A stretch of 20,467 bases of DNA. Source: a virus. How positions within the stretch are numbered: the stretch's first letter is position 1; each line of letters opens with the position of its first letter. Below, piece after piece: positions 8,477 through 15,867 of this stretch. The notes beneath the pieces are model-generated. The model saw nothing but the letters and a program-made list of their open reading frames with translations. It was not told the origin of the DNA and ran no database searches. The stretch covers positions 1 through 20,467 of the IMG/VR virus record IMGVR_UViG_3300020190_000437, one strand, 5' to 3'. Made by a program: the position numbers and the translations under genes.

Positions 8477-8504
8477 TTTGTTTGTTTTTGTTTTAAATTG
8501 TTAA

Positions 8505-9536
8505 TTAAATTATTCCAGCCAATTTTTGCATACGTAAGAATGCATCGTTTGACTCTACGATTGGTTTTTTAACGTTTGGTGTAATTGTCGATTTAGAAGC
8601 ACTACCTAAGTTTTCTTTAATTGTATTTTTAGCAACTTTAATTCCCTCGTTTAAAGTTTCAAATACTAATTTTACTTCACCTACAGTAGTAGCTTTGTCA
8701 AACGAACTTAACACTTTTACTTTTTGACTTTCGTTCAAATTTTTAGCTTTGAAGATTTTGTTAGTATAAAGAAGTTTAGCATTTAACAAGTTAATTTCAT
8801 TTAATTCAGCTTTAAGAGATTTAATTGCAGAATAAGCTTCGTCAAGTTCTTTTTTCATTTTTTTCTTGTCTTCGTCTTCTTTTTCTTCTTTTTTCTCTTC
8901 TTTTTTCTTTTTAGCTTCTTCTAATGAATCAACATCTTCCATTTCTTCGATTTCGCGTAGCAATTCAGCTAAATCTACTTCTTCATCTTTCACTTCCATT
9001 CCTTCTTCATCACCCATACCTTCATGACCAGCTTCAAGTTCACCTGATGCGATCATGTCTTTAATAACATCTTCGATGATATCTTTAAGATCTTCATCTG
9101 TCATGTCTTCGAGGTCTAGTGGTTCACCTTCTTCTTCACCTTCTTCAGATTCTTCATCAGATACATCTGTATCGTCTTCGTCATCTCCTTCAGCTTCGTA
9201 AAGATTTTCTCCCATATCATCTTCTTCTAATTCTAGCTCACGTAAAAGCTCTTCCAAATCAATTTCATTCATTGTATCTTCAGTTTCATCTATGTATTCA
9301 GCTTCATCCATTTTATTTATGTCTTTAGCTTCTTTCATTTTTTCATCTTCAGACATACCGTAGTTTTCTTCAAGATCTTCGTCGAGTTCTATTTCTTGAA
9401 GTTTTGCGGCAAACATTGATTTCAATTGAGGTGTGAAGGCTTCTTCTAGAGCAGCTTTTGCATTTGCGATAGCAGTTTCTTTAACAGCTTTAGCATCTGC
9501 GATTGCTTCTTTAAGCAAGTCTCTGTTTGTTGCCAT
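8505..9536 (-). CDS. 22: Prohead core scaffolding protein (gp22-like)
   Basis: This 343-residue protein is highly charged and helical. It has an acidic middle (residues about 90-200, runs of D and E), a lysine-rich stretch (about 205-230) and a coiled-coil-like C-terminal part, ending FLRMQKLAGII, a typical tail of T4-type scaffold proteins. It contains several [L/I]-x-E sites of the kind cut by T4 gp21 (for example GELE-AG and SLEE-AK), as expected for a core that is degraded at maturation. It lies between the protease and capsid genes, the same 21-22-23 order as in T4. A long leader and an upstream terminator separate it from the protease gene, so scaffold and capsid are probably transcribed together and strongly. 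AGGA 5 bases before the ATG is one of the few Shine-Dalgarno-like sequences in the window. Confidence 0.9.
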   Translation of the reverse strand: MATNRDLLKEAIADAKAVKETAIANAKAALEEAFTPQLKSMFAAKLQEIELDEDLEENYGMSEDEKMKEAKDINKMDEAEYIDETEDTMNEIDLEELLRELELEEDDMGENLYEAEGDDEDDTDVSDEESEEGEEEGEPLDLEDMTDEDLKDIIEDVIKDMIASGELEAGHEGMGDEEGMEVKDEEVDLAELLREIEEMEDVDSLEEAKKKKEEKKEEKEDEDKKKMKKELDEAYSAIKSLKAELNEINLLNAKLLYTNKIFKAKNLNESQKVKVLSSFDKATTVGEVKLVFETLNEGIKVAKNTIKENLGSASKSTITPNVKKPIVESNDAFLRMQKLAGII

Positions 9537-9672
9537 TTTTCCTAAATTATTTGTTGGGAAAGTACGTTTATTAAAAAACGTAATAGAATTTTTTTAATAT
9601 AATGCTACATAATGTGAGGGGTAGCATATTCGTGTTATATATATGTAAGAAAAATGTTAAAGTCGCAAAAGC
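9537..9672 (-). promoter_or_regulatory. Leader of the scaffold-capsid unit, with two inverted repeats
   Basis: These 136 gene-free bases follow the terminator after the protease gene, so they should hold the promoter for scaffold and capsid. No exact late palindrome is present; TATATAAC on the minus strand (9634-9641) is the closest candidate. Two inverted repeats are visible: ATGCTAC/GTAGCAT (9602-9608 and 9621-9627, 12-base loop) and TACGTTT/AAACGTA (9563-9569 and 9576-9582, 6-base loop). Neither has a downstream U-run in the minus-strand transcript, so leader structures seem more likely than terminators. Confidence 0.4.
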
Positions 9673-9698
9673 AAAAAAAAAGCCCTTAAAAAAAGGGC
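9673..9698 (-). terminator. Intrinsic terminator after the prohead protease gene
   Basis: The minus-strand RNA has the stem GCCCUU/AAGGGC with a 5-base loop, followed by nine U (complement of the A-run at 9673-9681). It lies 23 bases downstream of the protease stop. A shorter T-run on the other side could make it weakly bidirectional, but no plus-strand gene is seen. Confidence 0.9.
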
Positions 9699-9720
9699 AA
9701 TTTTTACCGGTTTGCATATT

Positions 9721-10353
9721 TTAAAATAACGGACACGTACCTTTTGCACATAAAATTTCAGTAATAATTGAATTAGTACGAGCATACTGGTTAAGATAAG
9801 TAGATCTAGATTCATTTAATGCTCCATTTTTCATCCATGAATCTGGGTTAGATGGATTAGAAACAAGATCCCATGTTAATAGTTCAAAATCGTCTTGTAC
9901 TTCCATTACCTCACCCATTTGTTTTAATGATCCCATCCCACGAGAAGAAACACCAATAATTAAACCATTTCTAACTAATGCTCCAGCAATACGTCCTGAG
10001 GTAGTTCCTAAGTCACCTGGGTCAGAAAATATTTCTACTTTTCCATGGATTTCATCTCCTCTCCACCATACTTCACGAATTGCATGTGATGCATTACGTA
10101 GGTTAATTACTTGAGAATCGGGGTGGTCCAACTCACCTACTGTTTCAGTAGAATGTTGTTTGATTTTGCGTATAAAATTGTCGATTTCGCGTTCCCATAG
10201 TTCTTTTTTATAGTAACGGCCGTTTCCATTTTTAACTTCAACAGTAGCTAATATACCTTCAACGAAAATATTTCCGCCTTTGTTCATTCCCTCAATCAGT
10301 TTTACTGGTTTGGGAACAAAGTGTCTAGTTTCTATTAAAAGTTGCTTGTCCAT
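9721..10353 (-). CDS. 21: Prohead core protease (gp21-like)
   Basis: This 210-residue serine protease is of the T4 gp21 type (herpesvirus-assemblin-like fold). The conserved segments are NGNGRYY (42-48), GELDHP with the probable catalytic His77, the N-x-SH segment around residues 87-90, and GVSSRG (134-139) holding the catalytic Ser, followed by the DFELLTWDLVSNPS region. In T4 it cuts scaffold, internal and capsid proteins after [L/I]-x-E. The start lies 2 bases after the stop of the 763-residue gene, so translation is probably coupled. A strong terminator follows. Its position between the internal-protein gene and the scaffold matches the T4 order. Confidence 0.94.
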   Translation of the reverse strand: MDKQLLIETRHFVPKPVKLIEGMNKGGNIFVEGILATVEVKNGNGRYYKKELWEREIDNFIRKIKQHSTETVGELDHPDSQVINLRNASHAIREVWWRGDEIHGKVEIFSDPGDLGTTSGRIAGALVRNGLIIGVSSRGMGSLKQMGEVMEVQDDFELLTWDLVSNPSNPDSWMKNGALNESRSTYLNQYARTNSIITEILCAKGTCPLF

Positions 10354-10355
10354 AA

Positions 10356-12647
10356 TTAAAAATCCATTCCATTCATTTTTCCTTCTAAATCATCACGTAA
10401 TTGATTTTTCATATCTAAAGGAATGTTGGTGTAAGTGTCTATAATAGAATCAATATCTTGTCCTTCATCATAACGACGTTCAGCATCTTTTTTATATTCC
10501 ATGTATTCAGATGAAGGTTCATCTTCCATTTCATCAATAACTTCTTTATCTTCTTTTTTCTTGCCTTTAAATTTGGACATCATTTTTTCAACTTTTGCTT
10601 TTGCTTGCTCTAGTTTTTTGATGTCTTTTTCAAGTTCTTTAACCTTTTTCTTGTCAGTTAAAGCTTTCATATCCTCATCTTCATCAAGTTTAGTAAGTTT
10701 TGAACGTCTATGGTCAATTAGTGCGTCAATTTTGTCTAATTTAGCTTGTAGAACTTCGTGTTCTGCTTCTTTGTTTATATCAGCTAAATCTTTTTCTACA
10801 CTTTCACGTAAAGATTCTGCATCATATGATTCTTCAAACATTTGAGGTAAAACAACTACCATTCCACCTTCAGGATCTTGATTAAGAACTTCTAAATTAG
10901 CTATAAATTTCTTTAAACTTTCAATGTTAACTGGGCGTCCTCTTCCTATTACACCAGATTCAGCTTTTTGAAGTTTAGCATATTGTTTTGAAAGTTCATT
11001 TTCAACCCAATCTTTTAATTTTAATACTTCAAAATCACTAGGAAATTCAAGAGCTTGATATATAACATCTTTTCCTTTAATAGGATACTTTAATGTATTA
11101 GTACCAATAAACTTTTTAATATATGTTTTAAACTGACTCCAATAAAAATTTGAATCAAGACTTTTTAAAATATTGTTAAGAGGATTTCTATTATCTGAAG
11201 GGTTATCTAGAGCAAGTACAAGATAATTTGAAAATAAAATTGTATTATCAGGTAAAACTTTTATATGAGGAATCATCATAGACTCATTATATGCTGGGGC
11301 GTTTTCTCCAGGATTTAACAAGTTAAGTTTTTTCCTAGCTACAGGAGGTAAAATGTAGTATTTAGGGATAAATAATTTTCCATCACCGTCACCTTTAAGA
11401 TTAATAGTTCCCATAGTAGCGAAACCTCTACCTGCTTCTTCTAATTCAGCATCAACCATTTCACGAATTATTTTGCGTAATTTAGTTTCTTCTAAACTTC
11501 TATCAATATGAAAAGGTCTATATTCTTTTGGAAAACTTGACTTAGATAGTTTTGTAAAATAGGCAACAACTTCTTGTGGAGTATTATATTTTCCTACAAT
11601 AGGTGATCCAACTTTACTTAAATCTCTAACGCGATACATTCCATTTTGTAAGCTTATTTCATATTTGTCGTCATCAACTCTAATAAAATCATAATTAAGT
11701 CCTCTTAGTTCAGCATTTATTCCAGCACTAACTAACATTTTTGTTAAATCTTTTAGTGGGTTTGGTTGAGGATCAAAATAAACAGCTTCGTCAATTTCTT
11801 CATCAATCATTTCACGAATTACTTTGCGTAATTTAGCTTCTTCTAAATGGCTATGTAAACCACTTCCACCTGCAGGGTCAGTATCATCATCATAATTTCT
11901 TTTAATATTATAATATGACATTATTTCATCATATTCTTCTGAAGTCATATCTTTAGGGAGCATTCCTGTCCTTTCATGGTAGTCAAATAACTTAGATGCT
12001 TCATCTGATGTAAGTTTTGGTTGGATAGACTCTTTTAAATCACCATATCCACTTGACTTGTATTTTCCTTTAGCTTCTTTTGGCTCACCTAAACCAGGGT
12101 GTTCAGTTACATATCCTAAATCTTTAATTCCAAATTGACCATCTTTTGTATAATGGATTGGATCTTTTGATAAGTTTTTAAACACGATATCTTTTAATTC
12201 TTGCATCGTTTTATCAGCATTTTTAGGATCTTTCATTTCAGCATAGTAACCCATCATAATTTGATCAAAGATCATGTTATCAGGATTTTTTTCGTCTGAA
12301 TAGTCAAAGTTTTTTTCAAGATCTTTTTCTACAGGTTTAGAAACTTTTTTCTCTTCTGCTTTAACTTTCTCGTCTTCGTTTTCTTTTGCTTTTCTAGCTT
12401 CAGCTAAAAATGCTTCAAATGCAGTTTCATAAGATTCTTTTTTAGGACGATCCATAATTGCAGGCATCACCGAAATTATATTTTCTGAAATGATGTTTTT
12501 AGTTTTAAGTGATGCTACTGCTTCATCAAATGTAGCAGCGTTGCGTACAATGTTTGGAAATTGACGTTTTGCCTCTGTAAGGAAAACACCTTTATGTCCT
12601 TTACCTTCTTTGATTGATAAATACTGATCTTGTAGGGTCTTTTTCAT
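10356..12647 (-). CDS. Large candidate internal head protein with several protease-site motifs
   Basis: This is a 763-residue charged, mostly helical protein that I do not recognise as a family. It occupies the place of T4 genes 67/68, between portal and protease. Candidate gp21-type sites are FLTE-A (E25), FLAE-A (E83; compare FIAEA in T4 internal proteins), LEE-A (E270), EIDE-A (E287) and ELEE-A (E404). Two nearly identical helical units, LRK-[VI]-IREM-[IV]-D-x-E-[IL]-x-EA, lie at residues 273-288 and 390-405, each preceded by LEE-[AT]-K. They separate an acidic N-terminal part, a small alpha/beta-looking domain (289-385), a longer middle region (406-600) and a C-terminal coiled coil (about 610-700). 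The start overlaps the preceding stop by one base (TAATG). I infer a prohead-core polyprotein-like component. A fusion of separate internal proteins is also possible. Confidence 0.7.
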   Translation of the reverse strand: MKKTLQDQYLSIKEGKGHKGVFLTEAKRQFPNIVRNAATFDEAVASLKTKNIISENIISVMPAIMDRPKKESYETAFEAFLAEARKAKENEDEKVKAEEKKVSKPVEKDLEKNFDYSDEKNPDNMIFDQIMMGYYAEMKDPKNADKTMQELKDIVFKNLSKDPIHYTKDGQFGIKDLGYVTEHPGLGEPKEAKGKYKSSGYGDLKESIQPKLTSDEASKLFDYHERTGMLPKDMTSEEYDEIMSYYNIKRNYDDDTDPAGGSGLHSHLEEAKLRKVIREMIDEEIDEAVYFDPQPNPLKDLTKMLVSAGINAELRGLNYDFIRVDDDKYEISLQNGMYRVRDLSKVGSPIVGKYNTPQEVVAYFTKLSKSSFPKEYRPFHIDRSLEETKLRKIIREMVDAELEEAGRGFATMGTINLKGDGDGKLFIPKYYILPPVARKKLNLLNPGENAPAYNESMMIPHIKVLPDNTILFSNYLVLALDNPSDNRNPLNNILKSLDSNFYWSQFKTYIKKFIGTNTLKYPIKGKDVIYQALEFPSDFEVLKLKDWVENELSKQYAKLQKAESGVIGRGRPVNIESLKKFIANLEVLNQDPEGGMVVVLPQMFEESYDAESLRESVEKDLADINKEAEHEVLQAKLDKIDALIDHRRSKLTKLDEDEDMKALTDKKKVKELEKDIKKLEQAKAKVEKMMSKFKGKKKEDKEVIDEMEDEPSSEYMEYKKDAERRYDEGQDIDSIIDTYTNIPLDMKNQLRDDLEGKMNGMDF
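11433..11495 (-). repeat. Direct repeat copy 2 (LRKIIREM unit)
   Basis: These 63 bases encode residues 385-405. They match the copy at 11784-11846 at about 55 of 63 positions, 351 bases (117 codons) apart and in the same frame. The best-conserved part encodes KLRK-x-IREM. Confidence 0.85.
11784..11846 (-). repeat. Direct repeat copy 1 (LRKVIREM unit)
   Basis: These 63 bases encode residues 268-288 and are paired with the copy at 11433-11495. The similarity extends to the N-terminus of the winged-helix protein near 19099 (RLLEIIREEINEA) at the protein level. Confidence 0.85.
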
Positions 12648-13096
12648 TATTTTTCTGATAAAAGTTGTTTTATGTCTTTTAAATAGCTTTTAACTATTTC
12701 GATTGGTTTATTTATATCATATGAACCAGCATTTCCACCATATAGTTCAATTGTTTCATTTTTAGCGTTTGAAACTAGTGGTTGAATCTCGTTCATCAAT
12801 TTTTCTATTTCATCTAATGAAGCTATACGCATTTTTTGAACATCGTTCATTTCGTTTAACACATCATCTTCAAAAAGTTTTTTCTTGTCGTATGACTTTG
12901 GCTTAATATCTGGAGCTAGTTTGAATCCTAGTTTATAGTAAGAAATATTTTTAGCTCCTTTAGCATTTTTATCTTTATTAAATGCTGGTTTAGTAGCTAC
13001 TCCTGTACCTTCCCCAGGAGTAACTGTAGCGCCACCAACATTAGTAGCACTCATTTCTTTGAGTTTTTTACGAATTATTTCTTTAATATTATCCAT
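12647..13096 (-). CDS. Small candidate internal head protein with TNVGGA motif
   Basis: This 149-residue protein is not assigned to a known family. It opens with a basic amphipathic helix, MDNIKEIIRKKLKE, followed at residues 15-23 by MSATNVGGA and a Gly/Pro/Thr-rich segment. The same TNVGGA with a similar Gly pattern follows the predicted cleavage site of the capsid protein. LKE (12-14) fits the [L/I]-x-E rule of the prohead protease. The C-terminal half (about 80-149) is helical. The gene overlaps the preceding stop by 8 bases and touches the next start (TAATG), so it is part of a tightly coupled run from 13946 to 9721. I infer a small prohead core component. Confidence 0.7.
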   Translation of the reverse strand: MDNIKEIIRKKLKEMSATNVGGATVTPGEGTGVATKPAFNKDKNAKGAKNISYYKLGFKLAPDIKPKSYDKKKLFEDDVLNEMNDVQKMRIASLDEIEKLMNEIQPLVSNAKNETIELYGGNAGSYDINKPIEIVKSYLKDIKQLLSEK

Positions 13097-13946
13097 TTAC
13101 AGTTTCTAATTCGTTGATTAAGTCATAGTACTGTAACAAGTCAACTAAATCGTTGTCAGTTATTTTAGCGTTTTTAGCTGGGGGGTTAATAACTGTGATG
13201 ATTTCGTCAATTTTAATTTTAGTGGTTGGGTTTTTTGTTTTCTTATTTAACGTAGCCAATTCACTCTTAATTTCTGTTACCTTATTGGTATAAAATTCCC
13301 TTAAACGAGGTGTATTGTCAATAGAGGTAATATACTCTTTTAATATCGATTTTTGTTTTGGGTGTAATGTATCGTATTTTTCGTTAAAGTTTTCTAATAC
13401 CATTTTGTAAGCTAACAAACGTACATCTTTATCAGCTTTTTCAAATTCAGACATTACTTCATCACGAACTTTACCTTCAGTAATTTTAGCTGCAGTTAAA
13501 TGCTCTAAAATAGTTACTTTATTGTTGATAGTTTGTTCGGGATCTACTGCTTCTGGGGTGTTAGTAATTTCTAGCAATGTATAGAAAGCAGCATATATTT
13601 TATAATTAGGGAGCTTGTGGTTAAAAAACTCGTTGATGTTGTAGTGTTTCTGAATTTCACTGATCAAATTATATTTTTGACGTTTAATAGCTCCTCTATT
13701 CAATGCTTTAGATGAGTCAATTAATGTGCTAACTACAACATTAGCTCTCCCTTCAGTTAAGGACGTCTTTTTTAATAAAGTTTCATACAACTTATACTCA
13801 CGACCTAATTCCGACTTAACGAAATATTTTTTAAGTATATCTTTTGCTAGTGAATCCTTACCATCTAATGTATCAGTAGTGATTTGGCGAACTAAAAGTT
13901 CAAAAAGGATACCAGTATTTTTATACTTTGAATGTTTGATTTGCAT
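13089..13946 (-). CDS. Helical protein of the head module, function unknown
   Basis: This 285-residue protein starts MQIKHSKYKNTGILFELLVR. It is soluble, strongly helical and Lys/Glu-rich, with no signal peptide, membrane span or known catalytic motif. It lies directly after the portal gene and before the small TNVGGA protein, which it overlaps by 8 bases, and it has its own exact late-promoter palindrome 13 bases upstream of the ATG. The head-assembly role (core, neck or portal accessory) rests on position alone. Proteins with this kind of N-terminus appear, as far as I recall, in other marine T4-related phages as hypothetical proteins; I cannot confirm that here. Confidence 0.75.
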   Translation of the reverse strand: MQIKHSKYKNTGILFELLVRQITTDTLDGKDSLAKDILKKYFVKSELGREYKLYETLLKKTSLTEGRANVVVSTLIDSSKALNRGAIKRQKYNLISEIQKHYNINEFFNHKLPNYKIYAAFYTLLEITNTPEAVDPEQTINNKVTILEHLTAAKITEGKVRDEVMSEFEKADKDVRLLAYKMVLENFNEKYDTLHPKQKSILKEYITSIDNTPRLREFYTNKVTEIKSELATLNKKTKNPTTKIKIDEIITVINPPAKNAKITDNDLVDLLQYYDLINELETVNG

Positions 13947-13959
13947 TCTAATATTATTT

Positions 13960-13971
13960 TATTTATAAATA
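13960..13971 (-). promoter_or_regulatory. T4-type late promoter, exact palindrome
   Basis: The exact TATTTATAAATA lies 13 bases before the ATG at 13946 and 12 bases after the stop of the portal frame. It is the only exact copy inside the head module and would start a transcript from the 285-residue gene through the protease gene to the terminator at 9673-9698. Confidence 0.6.
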
Positions 13972-13983
13972 TGTGGAATTTTT

Positions 13984-15561
13984 TTACTCTCGTATTTGTG
14001 ATTCATCTAATAGCGAGTTTCCTCTAATATCTGATTCGAAGATTATTTGTTTGCTTTGGTTTTTTATATCGTTAAACATTCTAGCATTACGATTTCTTTT
14101 ATTTTTAGTTTCAAGTGCTAATGGACTTCCACCTTTATATTGAGGTTTGATTGAATCTGATTCATCTCCATCCTTTTTAACACCATCAGTACCAATTCTA
14201 TCTTTTCCAAATGCATTGTCTTGAGTATTTTTATCAGTTACTTTTTCAGAAGGACGACCTAAATCTTTTTCTTCATCATATCCAACAGGTACGCTGTTAT
14301 CTTCATATCTTCCTCTACCATATAAAGAAGCTAAATCATGCGGCGTACCATATGATTTACCAGTTTCAAGTGGGTCATTTCCTTCATTTTCAATTTGAGC
14401 AAGACGGAATTTACGTTTAGCATCTTGGATAATTAAGTCTCTATATTCGTCATATTGATCTTCACTTAAGTGGAATAAATTTTCATAAATCCAATCAGTA
14501 GGAAGAATTTTGTTTTCCATCATTTGGTTAGCTAAATCAACTTTTTCTCTCATTAAAGCTACTCTTTCTTGATCGTAGATAATTGATGGAGTAGTTAATG
14601 ATAGCTCAAAGTTTGTCATACTTTCATCACGGTATTCTTGAGTGTATAAGTGAACTAAAGCAATTTTAGTCAATTCAGATACTACAATGCGCTGGATGCG
14701 TTCAATTGTACGTGCAAAACGAATATCTTCAGCAGCTAACGTAGCTTTACCTGTTAAATCTTTTTCATACCCCATAAACGCTTTAGGAACCTTAAGGGCA
14801 GCAAATAATTTATCTCTTAGGTAAGTAACGTCTTCAATACCTTGCCATTGTAAACCTGCTAAATTATCAATTTTGGTTGAAGCATCATTACCTCTTATCG
14901 GAATATAAAAATCTTCAAGTAGGTTTTGCATATTATACTTTAAGTTATAATCACCTGTTTGTTGATCAATATATGGAGTGCGTTTCATTTTAGAGATTGT
15001 TTTCTGCATAAAGTTTTCCACTTCAGCAGGTGCAATATTTCCAACATTGATATAGAATATACGTTTTTCAGGCGCACGAACAATACGATGGATTAACATC
15101 GCATCTTCCATCATAGTGTATTGTTTAAACAATTTACGAGCAGGCTCTAAATACGATCTACCATAAGGTAAAAAGTTAGTATCCGTTAATAAACGGAAAT
15201 GAGCCATTTCATAATTGTCAAAGAAAATAGCATTTGCTTGATTCCCGGCATTTGGTACATTATAGTAACCATAATTTGAAGGAGATGAAATACCGTCAGG
15301 ATCAAATCTAAAACGTACTGAATTTGGGTGTTCTTTATCATATCCATCTTGTCTTTCAATATGGAATGCATTATAAGGAATTACGTTATATACACCGAAT
15401 TTTTCAGCAATTTCTAGTTTTAAGAAAAAATCACCATATTTCAACATATTACGAATCCAAGGCCATATCGTAAAACAAATTGTATAGAATTTTTTGTACG
15501 TCTTCATCCGAACTACGAATTTGTAATACTTCACCCATATCATTGCGTAAAGTACTTTCAT
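13984..15561 (-). CDS. 20: Portal protein (gp20-like), C-terminal part after a frameshift
   Basis: This frame encodes most of a T4-type portal vertex protein. Portal-like sequence begins near IWPWIRNMLKYGDFFLK (residues 32-48 of the open frame, from about 15468); the preceding 31 residues are the other frame's DNA read out of frame. Key segments are RIFYINVGN (about 157-165, the region targeted by classic cyanophage g20 primers), DFYIPIRGND and YLRDKLFAALKVP. The N-terminal 131 or so residues lie in the previous frame (15449-15859). Together they would give a portal of about 625 residues, in the expected size range for large T4-type portals. The portal forms the ring through which DNA enters and leaves the head. 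If translated separately, the start would be uncertain: ATGs lie at 15561, 15507 and 15447. Confidence 0.9.
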   Translation of the reverse strand: MKVLYAMIWVKYYKFVVRMKTYKKFYTICFTIWPWIRNMLKYGDFFLKLEIAEKFGVYNVIPYNAFHIERQDGYDKEHPNSVRFRFDPDGISSPSNYGYYNVPNAGNQANAIFFDNYEMAHFRLLTDTNFLPYGRSYLEPARKLFKQYTMMEDAMLIHRIVRAPEKRIFYINVGNIAPAEVENFMQKTISKMKRTPYIDQQTGDYNLKYNMQNLLEDFYIPIRGNDASTKIDNLAGLQWQGIEDVTYLRDKLFAALKVPKAFMGYEKDLTGKATLAAEDIRFARTIERIQRIVVSELTKIALVHLYTQEYRDESMTNFELSLTTPSIIYDQERVALMREKVDLANQMMENKILPTDWIYENLFHLSEDQYDEYRDLIIQDAKRKFRLAQIENEGNDPLETGKSYGTPHDLASLYGRGRYEDNSVPVGYDEEKDLGRPSEKVTDKNTQDNAFGKDRIGTDGVKKDGDESDSIKPQYKGGSPLALETKNKRNRNARMFNDIKNQSKQIIFESDIRGNSLLDESQIRE

Positions 15562-15859
15562 CGGATATAATATCTAAAGCAGAGGCAATAATAGCATCTG
15601 TATCCATTGAATCATATTCAGAATAAAGCGTAGGGCGTAAAGTTTGATAGTTGAAACTACTTTGGTATCCATAAATTGATGTATGTGAGTTAGTATAAAT
15701 TCGGTTAAATCGGTCTACAAGTGCATTTGTTTCATATTCACCTGAAACTTGTATTTTATTAGTATCGAATACTTTTAGTTGGTTATCTCCATCGTTTTGG
15801 ATGATAACGTCTGTTGAAAATAATCGTCTTAATCTACTAAATAATCCTGTATCTGCCAT
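15449..15859 (-). CDS. 20: Portal protein (gp20-like), N-terminal part, frame ends early
   Basis: This is a 136-residue frame with typical portal N-terminal sequence: MADTGLFSRLRRLF, then TLYSEYDSMDTDAIIASALD (about 77-96), DIISDEST and a VLQIRSSDEDVQKILYNLFYD segment. It stops at 15449, while the homologous sequence continues in the next frame from about 15468. Restoring one frame requires skipping one base, or inserting two (mod 3) bases, near 15461-15475. Between NLFYD and IWPWIRN a few residues of the usual portal sequence seem to be missing, which favours a short deletion over a simple slip. It lies 8 bases after the terminase stop, behind TATAAAATAAAAC. Confidence 0.85.
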   Translation of the reverse strand: MADTGLFSRLRRLFSTDVIIQNDGDNQLKVFDTNKIQVSGEYETNALVDRFNRIYTNSHTSIYGYQSSFNYQTLRPTLYSEYDSMDTDAIIASALDIISDESTLRNDMGEVLQIRSSDEDVQKILYNLFYDMALDS

Positions 15860-15867
15860 GTTTTATT

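Noticed and set aside
8061-8504. Plus-strand open frame of 147 codons opposite the capsid gene
   Set aside because: It lies wholly opposite the conserved gp23 reading frame and shows no recognisable motif; it is a shadow frame. The same applies to the other plus-strand frames, e.g. 6214-6606 and 10501-10845.
9563-9627. The two inverted repeats as extra terminators or a replication origin
   Set aside because: No U-run follows in the transcript, and no iterons or typical origin features are visible, so only a leader structure is suggested.
15186-15371. Small minus-strand frame inside the portal gene
   Set aside because: It is out of frame with clear portal sequence and has no separate motif.
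15440-15490. Intron or intein as cause of the portal split
   Set aside because: There is no intervening sequence; the two frames overlap, and portal sequence resumes within a few codons.
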